DNA of 64,000 nucleotides from Bryum argenteum (lineage: Eukaryota; Streptophyta; Bryopsida; Bryales; Bryaceae): the NCBI GenBank assembly GCA_037043015.1, contig CM073321.1, forward strand, positions 18,535,001 to 18,599,000. The letters run 5' to 3'. This document shows, one piece after another, positions 47,495-62,000 of this stretch. A program made the translations under genes and the position numbers. The number at the start of each line of letters is the position of its first letter. The first letter of the stretch is position 1. Below the pieces are notes generated by a model, which was not told where the DNA came from, ran no database searches, and was given only the letters and a program-made list of their open reading frames with translations.

Positions 47495-50400
47495 CTTGGT
47501 ATCAGAGCAGGCTACGTTACGGGATCCAATCAAGAGTAGGATGACACAAGGGGCCGGAAGCTCGCGACGTGGCCCGAACAGACGTAGTCAAGCCCTTGAG
47601 GCTTGGGATGCCCGTAATGAGGAGTTTTCTCAAGATGTCTCGGAAGAGCGGGAGGAAATTCAAGAGGAGCAAGGGGACCCAAGGGAAGTTGCTAGTGGTG
47701 AGGAGGACACTTACCAGGATGAGGAAGAAGTTCCCTCAAGTCCCGTTCCCGGGAAACGAGGCTACAAGCGGAAGGCACGAGATGAAATGTTCAATGAGCT
47801 TGTCAAAACTCTTCAAGTCATGCAAAAAGAGACCAAGGAGCTCAAGGGGAGGGCATCAAGCCCTTCTTCCCGCAAGTTGTGCAAGACTAACTTGCCCTCT
47901 TCTTTCACGGGATTGGGCAAGGCAAACAAGGTCAAGGACTTCATTGTGGAACTTGAGCTCTACTTTGAGGCCCAAAGAGCTCGTGAAGAGGACAAGATCA
48001 CCATTGCCGTGACCTTCTTGAAAGAGCATGCTCTTTTGTGGTGGACTCGTTTCCGGGATGAAAATGCGGGAGTAGTGAGCAACTTAACTTGGACCGGTTT
48101 CAAGGAGATCCTAAGTGAGCGCTTCACCCCGGAGTACCAAGACATTCGGGATGGCATGGCCCTTGTGCGATTGAAGCAAACGGGCACCCTTCATGCCTAT
48201 GTGAGGGATTTCAATGCACATTTAAATGTGCTCCCGGTTAGATGAATTGGCCAAAAGGCCATTTTCTTCAATGGACTCCAAGGTTGGGCGGAGCGGGCAT
48301 TATTTAGGATGCCAAAGCTGCGAAACTTGTGCCGAGTTGCTCAAGTTGGCGAAAAGAATTGGTGATGATGAAGGTCACCGAAGACTTCTAAAGAAGGGAC
48401 TTCTACCGGGAGCAAGGCAAGTCGCGATCAAAGCGCCAACACAAGAAACATGGTTGGCAAAAGCATAAAGGCGGTGAGGTGGGCCTTCCAAGGATGGGAA
48501 GGACAAGTTTGCCAAGGACAAAACCAAAAGTGGGGACAAGTCCAAGAAGGAGACAAGTCACATAACTTGTTACAATTGTGGAGAAAAGGGCCACATGGCA
48601 AAGGATTGCTCCAAACCAAAGGTGAGTTTGGAAAATAGGAGAATCCTTGTTACAAGTCACCTATTGGAAGGGGGTTTCATTGCAAGAGCAAGTTGCTCCA
48701 AGTTAGGTAGTGGCTTGTTCCTAAAAGGAGTTGTTGGTAAAAGTGACAATTGCTTTCTGTTGGATACAGGAGCAACCCACTCGTTCATAAGTCCGGAAGC
48801 TGCGAAGAGGATGGGCTTGCATTTGAGTAAGGCAAGCAAGCTCATCCAAGTGAGGTTTGCAAAAGGCAAGCCTCACCAAACATGCCTTGTAGCTACGGGA
48901 GTAGAAGTGAAGTGTTAAAACTTCACCTTTGTGGAAAACTTCACGGTTTGTGAGATGGATGGGATTGATCTCATCTTGGGTAATACTTTCTTTGACACCT
49001 ATGGGGTGGATATAAGGAGGCGGCCATTGAGTGTGGTTGCCAACCCCGAAGGCAAGGAGATTGAGTTGGAGTTCACCAAGGCACCCAACATGTTGGGGAG
49101 TAGGATCAACTTGGTGAACTTAGAGGAGTTAGAGGAAACCCGGTTCTTGATAATGCTAAGGACCGATTTGGGAGTTGAAGGGAATAAGCCCACTTAACTC
49201 AACACCTCCCAAGTGTATTCGGGAGGTCATCCAAGGCTTTGGTGATGTTCTCACGGAGGAGTTTCCGGATAAGTTACCGCCACGAAGAGAGGTTGATCAC
49301 AAGATCGAGTTGGTGCCGGGAGCGGCACCGCCATCCAAGGCACCTTACCGGATGAACCAAAGGGAGTTGGTAGAGTTGAAGAAACAACTCAATGAGCTTT
49401 TGGCAAAGGGATATATCCGCCAAAGCAAGTCACCTTATGGAGCACCGGTCTTGTTTGTGGACAAGAAAGGAGGGAAACTACGCATGTGCGTGGATTACCG
49501 GCGCTCAATAAGATCACTATCAAAAACAACTACCCTTTGCCTCGAATTGACGATCTCTTTGACCGGTTGGCGGGGGCCAAGTATTTTAGCCGGATCGACT
49601 TGAAGTCGGGATATTACCAAATCTTGATTGCGGCCGAGGATGTGGAGAAAACCGCTTGTAGGACTAGATATGGGTCTTATGAGTTTTTGGTGATGCCTTT
49701 TGGGTTGTGCAACGCCCCATCAACGTTCACAACCCTTATGAATACGGTGTTCCATCAAGAGATGGATGTGTTTGTCATTGTCTACATTGATGACATATTG
49801 GTGTTCTCCAAAACCGATGAAGAGCATGCACAACACCTTGCAATTGTGCTTCAAAAACTTAGGGACAATAAATTGTATGCAAATGGGGAGAAAAGTGAGT
49901 TTGGCTTGCAAGAGATTGAGTTCTTGGGACACATTATGACGGGGCAAGGTGTCAAACCGGACCACAAGAAGGTAGAAGCAATCAAGAAGTGGAGCCGACC
50001 TACTTCACAAAAAGGAGTGAGGTCATTTCTTGGGTTGGCTAATTATTATAGGAGGTTCATAAAGAACTTCTCCAAGATTGCTAAGCCCATGACCGATTTG
50101 CTTAAGAAGAACTTGACCTTGGAGTGGACCGAGTCATGTGAGCAAGCCTTTCAAGAACTCAAGGAGAAACTCTCCTCCCCGCCGGTATTGAAGTTCCCCG
50201 AGTTTGAGAAGCCTTTTGAGGTGCATACCAATGCAAGTGACTTTGCCATCGGGGGAGTGCTCATGCAAGAAGGAAGGCCAATTGCATTTGAGAGCAAGAA
50301 ATTGGATGGCACTCAAATCAATTGGCCAACGCATGAAAAGGAGATGTTTGCCGTAGTGTATTGTTTGAAGACATGGCAACATTACCTTGGTCTCCACAAG

Positions 50401-50740
50401 ACCAAGGTATTCACCGATAATGTTTCATTGAAGTACTTTGAGACACAAGCCAAAGTCACACCAAAGCAATTGAGGTGGTATGATATCTTAGTGCTTATGA
50501 ATGTGGAGTTGATCCACAAGCCGGGCCGGGAGAACGTGGTGCCGGACGCACTAAGCCGGAAGGATGAACATAGGTCAAGCACCACGCAAGTCTTGAGAGT
50601 GATGTATGCGGGAGAAGGTGATTTGGCAAAGCGGATAAGGGAGGCATATATGAAAGACCCCGAGGCTCAAAAGTTCTTAGATGAACTTAGGTGTGGCAAG
50701 AAGCCTAAAGGTATCCGGCTTCACCAAGGTATGATCAACG

Positions 50741-53700
50741 GTCACACCAACTCTTGGGTTGCCATCCCCATTGGTGCAGCATTGTGTTTCACCAGAGCGC
50801 GACCCCCACAATGCACTCTCAAACTTTGGCAAAGTCTCAAAGGTGTCGTCACTAGGTGGTCCATTTAGAACCGTGGACTTCTTCCAAGGCAACTAAATTA
50901 CTCTAGACCCACCTACTTTGAGACCCTCTTGGATTGCCCTTACCTTGGCTCTCCAAGTTAGGCTCCACTAGCCTAACACTTCTTCCTTGACTACTAGGCT
51001 GGACCTCAATGCTTCCACCAAGTTGTCTTGGTTGCAAACCCAAGATGGCTTTTACACCACGACTCGATCGCACGGGGGTAATGCCAAGTTCCGCCCAACT
51101 CGGATCCCACTATCTCTTTCGAGGCATGGGTTCATGACTCCCATGCACTAGCTTGCACTAGTTTGTGGGAGTGGCGCTTTTATGAGCACGCGCCATTACC
51201 TTGTCCCCGCCGGACAAGCCCAAGGCCAAGGGACTTCATGGTTTTATCCACTCTTTCTCCTAGCCTTGGTCCCCATTACTCGGCCTTCCCAACTCGGTTT
51301 CACATCTCTATTCCCCCTCTTCCACCAACTTAGCACAAGTACAAGACTAGGACTCCATCTCATACTCTTCTCTTTGCACACACCAAAGCCAAACTTTATT
51401 GCCAAATCCAAAGAACAAGTACAAGTGTTGTGGATCTACGCCCAAGCTACAAGTCATCCTCCCCACTACGGAGGTTGATGTCCTCATCAATGCCTACGTT
51501 GCTTCTTGTTGGAGCTCCTATTCTTCTCAAAGTTCTCCACCACCTCCTTAGCATTCACCATGTCCTTTGCCGCCACCCACGTTGCTTCTTTCTCGTGGTA
51601 TCCTCGCCACTTCACAAGGTATTCCTTGCTCTTGTTTTTGAGGTTCCTACTCTTGAGGATGGCCTCTACCTCATATTCCAAATGTTGTCCAACCAACTCT
51701 GGTGGTGGCCGAATCACTTGCTTGCGATCCGGCCACAAGGTATCCTCCTTGAATGGCTTTAACAATGAAACGTGGAATGTTGGATGCACTTTGATCTCGG
51801 GTGGTAGCTCCAACTTATACACATCTTTGAACACCCGTTCCACAATGGGAAACGGACCCGCAAACTTGGACATGAACTTTGGAGTGAGGCCTTCGGGCAT
51901 GGTGAAGTTCTTCACATTCAACAACACCTTTTGTCCCACCTCATACTCCACTTCACGTCTTCCGGCATTGACTTGCTTCTCATAGCGCCTTCTTGCCTTG
52001 AGTTCTTGAGTTCCTCAAAGGCTTGGTAGCAAAATTCATCCCATACTTGGTTCACCCCTTTTTTCAACAAGTCGGACAAAGGCTTGGCAATCTTAGAGAA
52101 GTTGCGTATGAAGCGGCGATAGTAGTTTGCTAGGCCAAGGAATGACCTAAGTCCCTTTTGTGTAGAAGGCCGCTTCCACTCTTGAATTGCCTTCACCTTC
52201 TTCATGTCCGGCTTGATTCCATCTCCGGTAACCACATGGCCCAAGAACTCCATCTCAAGTTGTGCAAACTCACTCTTTTCCCCATTAGCATAAAGCTTGT
52301 TGTCTCTAAGCTTCATGAGTCGCCTCAAGGTGCCTTGCATGTTCCTCGGCCGTCTTGGAAAACACCAAGATGTCATCGATGTAGACAATCACAAAGTCAT
52401 CCATTTCCTCTCGAAAGATGGTGTTCATAAGGGTTGTGAATGTTGAGGGTGCATTGCACAACCCAAAGGGCATCACAAGGAACTCATAAGACCCATACAT
52501 TGTGCGGCACGCGGTCTTTTCCACATCCGCATCCGCAATGCGGATTTGGTAGTAACCCGACTTCAAGTCTATGCGACTAAAGTACTTAGCTCCCGCCAAT
52601 CTATCAAAGAGATCATCAATTCGAGGCAAAGGGTAGTTGTTCTTGATGGTCACCTTATTCAAGGCCCTATAATCAATGCACATCCTAAGCTTGCCATCCT
52701 TCTTGTCCACAAAGAGGACCGGTGCACCATATGGTGACTTGCTTGGTCTCACATAACCCCTTTCCAACAAGTCGTTTAGTTGCTTCTTTAGCTCCATCAA
52801 CTCTTTTTGGTTTAACCGATAAGGTGCCTTAGAAGGTGGCTCGGCTCCGTGTAGCACCTCGATCTTGTGATCCACTTCTCTTCTTGGGGGTAGCTCTTTG
52901 GGTAACTCATTGGTAAGCACATCCTTGTACTTGGCCAACACCTCTTGAATTTCTTTGGGAAGTGGTTGTTGCACCCCCTTCCCCTCATGCCCAAGTTGCT
53001 CTTCACGAGCCATCACCACAAATTGATGTTCCAACATTTGGTCTAAAGAGACCAAGTTTAATTTGCCCCCGCTATTGAAGGGCCACGAGTTAACTTCAAC
53101 ACTAACTCCTTGCCATCACGGCGCACCACTAATCGTCTTTGGCTTGCGCCTCACATCCACCGTGTGCGCCTCAAAGAAGGTATCCCCTAAGATGAGGTCT
53201 ACCTCATCCATCTCACATAATGTGAAATTCTCAACAAACTCCAATGTCCCACACTTCAAGGTCACTTGCAACGCCACTTCCTCCGTCTTGTGCGGTTCGC
53301 CCTTTGCAAAACGCACATTGATGGGCTTGCTTGCCTTTTGCGTGGCAAGCCCAACTCCCTTGCTAGTTTGGGACTCATGAAGGAGTGCGTTGCCCTGTAT
53401 CAACCAAACATGAGACATCTTTGTTCTTCACTTGGGCCTCAAGAAACAAGAGGCCCGGCCTTGGCTTGAGGCTACTTGCCTTGGCCACAAAACCTCCTTC
53501 TAGTATGCGGTCTTCAACACAAGCAAGACTTGCAATGGTACTCACCTTCTTGTCGGGGCACTCCGCAATGAAGTGGCCAATCTTGCCACAACCATGGCAC
53601 CTCTTGGCCTTGGTGTCATCACCTTTGTCTCCCCTTTAGATGGCTTTCCCCCTTGGTGTTCCCTTTTGTTAGAGGCTCCACCATCCACTTGTCCCTTGTG

Positions 53701-56028
53701 TTTGTTGCCAAAGCCAAACTTCTTGCGCTCTTTGCCTCGAGCCGCATTCCTATTTGATCCGCTTTGTTGAGAGGGGCCACTTGACTTCCTCTCGGGTCCA
53801 TCAGCCTCAATCCTTTCAACAATCTTGATGATGCCCGCCACATCCTCAGGAAGTTTTGGGAACTTGAACAAGGCATCCACCACCCACTTTTGAAGCCCAC
53901 CCAAAAAGATGCACTTCTTAGAGAACTCATCCATCTTGGGTGTGGCATTCATTTGGGCATTGAAGTCACGCACATAGGCCTTGAGAGACCCAGTGTGCCT
54001 CATTTGCACCAAGTTCATGCCTTCCCTCAACTCCTGATACTCTGGTGTGAAGCGTTCACTCAACAAGTCTTTGAAGCCACCCCAAGTCAAGTTTGCCACC
54101 AACTCCGGCTCTTGCTCCTTTTTGCTTGTCCACCATTGAAGAGCATGATCCTTGAGAAATGTCACCGCAATGGAAACCTTGTCCTCCTCATCCGGCTTTT
54201 GGACATCATAGTAGTTATCCATCTCAAGAAGGAATTCCTTCACCTTCCTTGCCTTACCAAGTCCCGAGAAGGTGCTTGACATGTTTACCTTAGCCAACTT
54301 TTTGGTGGAAGATGAAGGTCGGGACCCTTGCATCATGAGGTGTTCAATCAACCTCTCTTGGCGATCCCTTTCTTCCTTCCCACGCTTGAGCTCTTGATTC
54401 ACGGAGTCCATGAACTCAAGCATTCTCATTTGGAAAGCCAATTGAGGATCTTGTTTTTCCACCCCTTGGGAAGACTCTAGGCGTCTCGACCTAGAGCGCT
54501 CCTCTTCACCCAAGGGCTCCTCTTGAAGTGACAATTCCATTTGCTCATTGCCCTCACTAGTGGCAGCTTGCTCATTGGAGTCATAAGAATGAGCCTCACT
54601 TGTAGGATCGGGGTCTTTGTTCCCCTCGTGCGTGGCCGCTTGAAACTCCAGCTCATCACCCTCAATGGTCTTCTTCTTGCCCATTGCTCCTCACAACTTT
54701 GCACTTGGGTACTAAAAGCCTGCTCTGATACCAAGTGTCGCAACCCTTGCTAGCTCACCTTGGCTTACACCAACTTTTTCCCAACTCTAGCAAGTGTCAC
54801 GAGCGCTAACTCTGCACATCCCCCACATGCACAAAGTTAGCTCTCCATACCAACCACCAAGCTCACCGCTTGGTTATCAATCCCTCCTACTCATGCAACC
54901 GGGACTCAACCCCTTCGTAGGTAGCCAATGGTTAGGTGCGGACTTCCACTTATGTCCAAGGCCCAACTTGGTGGCACTCCCCATACCACGCGGCCTAACC
55001 GCACTTGGTGGTGTCTCCTCACCACCGCCCATGACCACCATGGTGACCCCAAGGCCACCAAGTAATCACAACGCCGGCGGTGAGACACTACCCCACATCG
55101 GTAGCACTCATGGTCCTCATTTTGCCTATATGAGTCCCCGTGGTGAAGCCCCAACACTAGCTCCCCACCGGGACTCACCTTGTCTTATGAGCCACCGTGG
55201 TGAAGCCCCAACACTAGCTCCACCCACCGTGCCTCATTTTGCACTTTGAATCCCCATGGTGGAGCCCCAACACTAGCTCCACCCATTGGGACTCACCTTG
55301 GCTTGGGAGTCCCCATGGTGAGGCCCCAACACTAGCCACACCACTCGGGACTCCCACCTTGGTCACCACCAAGGCACCATGGGAGTGGGGAGGAGACCAG
55401 CCCTCCCCATAGTATACTCTGTGGGATTCGGCAGCCCCCTGGTCCTAGGTGAAGGGCTGGACCCTCACACCTCTTAGTTTTGGAAGACCACCCAATCTCC
55501 CAATGCCTTAGCCGCTGGAAGGCCCGGGAGACTTCCCGAACCTTCCAGGGCTCGTATCTACCTCGTCCCGCATCCAAACGCGACGAGCGACCACTCTATC
55601 GACATCTACTCGTCAAGTAGATGCCGATAGACACCTTACTTGCCTCATTCCGACAAGTATTGAGGGAGTTATGCCCCTCTGAAGATTCGGGAGTCCCGGG
55701 CCAGCTTCCCAGTCCAGCACTGTCCCTGGACAGCACTCACTTTAGTCCCACAATCTTCCAACTCCCATAACTTTTAGCTCCCACCTCCAAATGAGGTGCT
55801 CCTTAGCATCCCGGAATCGTGGCAACATGAGCTTCCATAATCTCATGTCCATTCCGTCGTGGCTCCTAGTCTCCGTGGGTGAGAGGCGTCTCCAACGCCC
55901 GGGGTCCTCTCCCACACTAGGCCCACTTAGGTTCCCTTCACCTTGGCACCCCAAGGCCCGGGCGTCACTCCGGTGTCCCCCTTGGGCCCTTGGTGTTGCG
56001 GGCACTCCTCAAGGAGAGGTGCGCGACA
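50741..56028 (-). mobile_element. Ty3/gypsy chromovirus, left member of a tandem pair, shortened
   Basis: Minus-strand copy of the 13068 family. Its 5' LTR is 56028-54736, shared with the neighbour on the right. Then come the primer binding site (~54724), gag (~54684-53540), the protease region, reverse transcriptase (~52960-52100) and the chromodomain region (~51690-51490). The 3' untranslated part runs down to about 50741, where it joins the host element. The internal region is about 4.0 kb against 5.47 kb in the complete copies, and no LTR is seen at its left edge. It is a broken fossil. Confidence 0.9.
54736..56028 (-). repeat. Shared middle LTR of the tandem pair
   Basis: A 1293-bp LTR of the 13068 family. 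It serves as the 3' LTR of the right-hand element (internal 56029-61498) and the 5' LTR of the left-hand one (internal 50741-54735). No target-site duplication or extra LTR lies at either border. Confidence 0.9.
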
Positions 56029-59000
56029 CTCACCCCCACCTAATGGAGTCGATGCCCTCATCGACTATACTTGTAGTGGGTCACACCAACTCTTGGGTTG
56101 CCATCCCCATTGGTGCAGCATTGTGTTTCACCAGGACGCGACCTCCACAATGCACTCTCAAACTTTGGCAAAGTCTCAAAGGTGTCGTCACTAGGTGGTC
56201 CATTTAGAACCGTGGACTTCTTCCAAGGCAACTAAATTACTCTAGACCCACCTACTTTGAGACCCTCTTGGATTGCCCTTACCTTGGCTCTCCAAGTTAG
56301 GCTCCACTAGCCTAACACTTCTTCCTTGACTACTAGGCTGGACCTCAATGCTTCCACCAAGTTGTCTTGGTTGCAAACCCAAGATGGCTTTTACACCACG
56401 ACTCGATCGCACGGGGGTAATGCCAAGTTCCGCCCAACTCGGATCCCACTATCTCTTTCAAGGCATGGGTTCATGACTCCCATGCACTAGCTTGCACTAG
56501 TTTGTGGGAGTGGCGCTTTTATGAGCACGCGCCATTACCTTGTCCCCGCCGGGACAAGCCCAAGGCCAAGGGACTTCATGGTTTTATCCACTCTTTCTCC
56601 TAGCCTTGGTCCCCATTACTCGGCCTTCCCAACTCGGTTTCACATCTCTATTCCCCCTCTTCCACCAACTTAGCACAAGTACAAGACTAGGACTCCATCT
56701 CATACTCTTCTCTTTGCACACACCAAAGCCAAACTTTATTGCCAAATCCAAAGAACAAGTACAAGTGTTGTGGATCTACGCCCAAGCTACAAGTCATCCT
56801 CCCCACTACGGAGATTGATGTCCTCATCAATGCCTACGTTGCTTCTTGTTGGAGCTCCTATTCTTCTCAAAGTTCTCCACCACCTCCTTAGCATTCACCA
56901 TGTCCTTTGCCGCCACCCACGTTGCTTCTTTCTCGTGGTATCCTCGCCACTTCACAAGGTATTCCTTGCTCTTGTTTTTGAGGTTCCTACTCTTGAGGAT
57001 GGCCTCTACCTCATATTCCAAATGTTGTCCAACCAACTCGTGGTGGCCGAATCACTTGCTTGCGATCCGGCCACAAGGTATCCTCCTTGAATGGCTTTAA
57101 CAATGAAACGTGGAATGTTGGATGCACTTTGATCTCGGGTGGTAGCTCCAACTTATACACATCTTTGAACACCCGTTCCACAATGGGAAACGGACCCGCA
57201 AACTTGGACATGAACTTTGGAGTGAGGCCTTCGGGCATGGTGAAGTTCTTCACATTCAACAACACCTTTTGTCCCACCTCATACTCCACTTCACGTCTTC
57301 CGGCATTGACTTGCTTCTCATAGCGCCTTCTTGCCTTATCCAACAACAACTTGGTTTTTTCCAACATATGTTCCCGCTTCTTGGCCAAGTCTTCACCATC
57401 TTGGTTGAACTCACGGTGTTGAATGTGCCCCCTCGAGAGCTAAGTCGGCGGGTTGGAGTGGCTCCACTCCATAGGCCACTTTGAAAGGTGACTCCTTAGT
57501 CGCCGAGTGTGTGGCCGCATTGTAATCGAACTCCGCCAACCCCACATAGTCTACCCAATCACGTTGGTCCGCACTCACAAAGTTCCTCAAGTATTGGTTC
57601 AAGACCCCATTCACCCTTTCGGTTTGCCCGTCTGTTTGGGGATGAAAGGCGATGCTAAATGTCAACTTGGTTCCCACCTTCCTAAAGAAGTGTCTCCAAA
57701 ATGCACTTGTGAACTTTGGGTCTCGATCTGACACAATCACTCTTGGCAACCCGTAATGCTTCCACCATGCATCGAGAAAGATCTTGGCGGTCTCAAGCGC
57801 GATTCTTGATTCCTCTAGTTGGCACCATATGAGCCAACTTGCTAAACCGATCCACCATCACTAAGATGGCATCATACCCTTGCGACTCGGGAAGGCTTGT
57901 GATGAAGTCCATAGACACACTATGCCAAGGACCCGGCGGAATTGGCAACGGTTGCAACAAGCCCGCTTGCTTTTGATATGAAGCCCGGTTAAGTTGGCAC
58001 TTCACACAAGTCTTCACAAAGTGGGTTATGTCATCTTTCATCCCCGGCCAATAGTACCTCCTTGACACCGTTGCAATGGTAGCATTTTCTCCCCTATGGC
58101 CGGCTATGGGACTATCATGTTCCTCCTTCAAAACCAACAATCTAAGCTTGCCTTGAGGAACATACACCCTACTTTGCTTATACTTGAGCAATCCATTCAC
58201 CAACTTGATGAACTTGAGCTTCTTGCCCTTCCTAAGATCACCAAGCATTTGTTGTGCCTCGGGGTCCTTCATGTACCCCTCTCTTATCCGCCGTTCCCAA
58301 TTGCCTTCACCCTTATACATGAGCCGCAAGACTTGGGTGGTGCTCATGGCATGAAACTCTTCCTTTCTACTTAGCGCATCCGGCACCACATTGTCACGGC
58401 CCGGTTTGTGGATCAAGTCCACATTCATGAGCGCCAAAGCATCATGCCACCTCAATTGTTTGGCACTCATTTGTGCTTGTGTCTCAAAATACTTCAAAGA
58501 CACATTATCGGTGTAGACCTTAGTCTTGTGCAACCCCAAGTAATGTTGCCATGTCTTCAAACAATGCACCACCGCAAAGAGCTCCTTCTCGTGAGTTGGC
58601 CATCTCCTTTGACACCCATCCAACTTCTTGCTCTCATAGGCAATTGGCCTACCATCTTGCATCAAGACGCCTCCAATGGCAAAGTCACTTGCATCTGTGT
58701 GGACCTCAAAGGGCTTATCAAACTCAGGGAACTTCAACACTCGGTGGAGATGACAACTTGTTCTTGAGTTCCTCAAAGGCTTGGTAGCAAAATTCATCCC
58801 ATACTTGGTTCACCCCTTTTTTCAACAAGTCGGACAAAGGCTTGGCAATCTTAGAGAAGTTGCGTATGAAGCGGCGATAGTAGTTTGCTAGGCCAAGGAA
58901 TGACCTAAGTCCCTTTTGTGTAGAAGGCCGCTTCCACTCTTGAATTGCCTTCACCTTCTTCATGTCCGGCTTGATTCCATCTCCGGTAACCACATGGCCC

Positions 59001-62000
59001 AAGAACTCCATCTCAAGTTGTGCAAACTCACTCTTTTCCCCATTAGCATAAAGCTTGTTGTCTCTAAGCTTCATGAGTCTCGCCTCAAGGTGCCTTGCAT
59101 GTTCCTCGGCCGTCTTGGAAAACACCAAGATGTCATCGATGTAGACAATCACAAAGTCATCCATTTCCTCTCGAAAGATGGTGTTCATAAGGGTTGTGAA
59201 TGTTGAGGGTGCATTGCACAACCCAAAGGGCATCACAAGGAACTCATAAGACCCATACATTGTGCGGCACGCGGTCTTTTCCACATCCGCATCCGCAATG
59301 CGGATTTGGTAGTAACCCGACTTCAAGTCTATGCGACTAAAGTACTTAGCTCCCGCCAATCTATCAAAGAGATCATCAATTCGAGGCAAAGGGTAGTTGT
59401 TCTTGATGGTCACCTTATTCAAGGCCCTATAATCAATGCACATCCTAAGCTTGCCATCCTTCTTGTCCACAAAGAGGACCGGTGCACCATATGGTGACTT
59501 GCTTGGTCTCACATAACCCCTTTCCAACAAGTCGTTTAGTTGCTTCTTTAGCTCCATCAACTCTTTTTGGTTTAACCGATAAGGTGCCTTAGAAGGTGGC
59601 TCACTCCGGTAGCACCTCGATCTTGTGATCCACTTCTCTTCTTGGGGTAGCTCTTTGGGTAACTCATTGGTAAGCACATCCTTGTACTTGGCCAACACCT
59701 CTTGAATTTCTTTGGGAAGTGGTTGTTGCACCCCTTCCCCTCATGCCCAAGTTGCTCTTCACGAGCCATCACCACAAATTGATGTTCCAACATTTGGTCT
59801 AAAGAGACCAAGTTTAATTTGCCCCCGCTATTGAAGGGCCACGAGTTAACTTCAACACTAACTCCTTGCCATCACGGCGCACCACTAATCGTCTTTGGCT
59901 TGCGCCTCACATCCACCGTGTGCGCCTCAAAGAAGGTATCCCCTAAGATGAGGTCTACCTCATCCATCTCACATAATGTGAAATTCTCAACAAACTCCAA
60001 TGTCCCACACTTCAAGGTCACTTGCAACGCCACTTCCTCCGTCTTGTGCGGTTCGCCCTTTGCAAAAACGCACATTGATGGGCTTGCTTGCCTTTTGCGT
60101 GGCAAGCCCAACTCCCTTGCTAGTTTGGGACTCATGAAGGAGTGCGTTGCCCTGTATCAACCAAACATGAGACATCTTTGTTCTTCACTTGGGCCTCAAG
60201 AAACAAGAGGCCCGGCCTTGGCTTGAGGCTACTTGCCTTGGCCACAAAACCTCCTTCTAGTATGCGGTCTTCAACACAAGCAAGACTTGCAATGGTACTC
60301 ACCTTCTTGTCGGGGCACTCCGCAATGAAGTGGCCAATCTTGCCACAACCATGGCACCTCTTGGCCTTGGTGTCATCACCTTTGTCTCCCCCTTTAGATG
60401 GCTTTCCCCCTTGGTGTTCCCTTTTGTTAGAGGCTCCACCATCCACTTGTCCCTTGTGTTTGTTGCCAAAAAGCCAAACTTCTTGCGCTCTTTGCCTCGA
60501 GCCGCATTCCTATTTGATCCGCTTTGTTGAGAGGGGCCACTTGACTTCCTCTCGGGTCCATCGCCTCAATCCTTTCAACAATCTTGATGATGCCCGCCAC
60601 ATCCTCGGGGAAGTTTTGGGAACTTGAACAAGGCATCCACCACCCACTTTTTGAAGCCCACCCAAAAAGATGCACTTCTTAGAGAACTCATCCATCTTGG
60701 GTGTGGCATTCATTTGGGCATTGAAGTCACGCACATAGGCCTTGAGAGACCCGGTGTGCCTCATTTGCACCAAGTTCATGCCTTCCCTCAACTCCCGATA
60801 CTCCGGTGTGAAGCGTTCACTCAACAAGTCTTTGAAGCCACCCCAAGTCAAGTTTGCCACCAACTCCGGCTCTTGCTCCTTTTTGCTTGTCCACCATTGA
60901 AGAGCATGATCCTTGAGAAATGTCACCGCAATGGAAACCTTGTCCTCCTCATCCGGCTTTTGGACATCATAGTAGTTATCCATCTCAAGAAGGAATTCCT
61001 TCACCTTCCTTGCCTTACCAAGTCCCGAAGGTGCTTGACATGTTTACCTTAGCCAACTTTTTGGTGGAAGATGAAGGTCGGGACCCTTGCATCATGAGGT
61101 GTTCAATCAACCTCTCTTGGCGATCCCTTTCTTCCTTCCCACGCTTGAGCTCTTGATTCACGGAGTCCATGAACTCAAGCATTCTCATTTGGAAAGCCAA
61201 TTGAGGATCTTGTTTTTCCACCCTTGGGAAGACTCTCTAGCGTCTCGACCTAGAGCGCTCCTCTTCACCCAAGGGCTCCTCTTGAAGTGACAATTCCATT
61301 TGCTCATTGCCCTCACTAGTGGCAGCTTGCTCATTGGAGTCATAAGAATGAGCCTCACTTGTAGGATCGGGGTCTTTGTTCCCCCTCGTGCGTGGCCGCT
61401 TGGAAACTCCAGGCTCATCACCCTCAATGGTCTTCTTCTTGCCCATTGCTCCCTCACAACTTTGCACTTGGGTACTAAAAGCCTGCTCTGATACCAAGTG
61501 TCGCAACCCTTGCTAGCTCACCTTGGCTTACACCAACTTTTTCCCAACTCTAGCAAGTGTCACGAGCGCTAACTCTGCACATCCCCCACATGCACAAAGT
61601 TAGCTCTCCATACCAACCACCAAGCTCACCGCTTGGTTATCAATCCCTCCTACTCATGCAACCGGGACTCAACCCCTTCGTAGGTAGCCAATGGTTAGGT
61701 GCGGACTTCCACTTATGTCCAAGGCCCAACTTGGTGGCACTCCCATACCACGCGGCCTAACCGCACTTGGTGGTGTCTCCTCACCACCGCCCATGACCAC
61801 CATGGTGACCCCAAGGCCACCAAGTAATCACAATGCCGGCGGTGAGACACCACCCCACATCGGTAGCACTCATGGTCCTCATTTTGCCTATATGAGTCCC
61901 CGTGGTGAAGCCCCAACACTAGCTCCCCCACCGGGACTCACCTTGTCCTTATGAGCCACCGTGGTGAAGCCCCAACACTAGCTCCACCCACCGTGCCTCA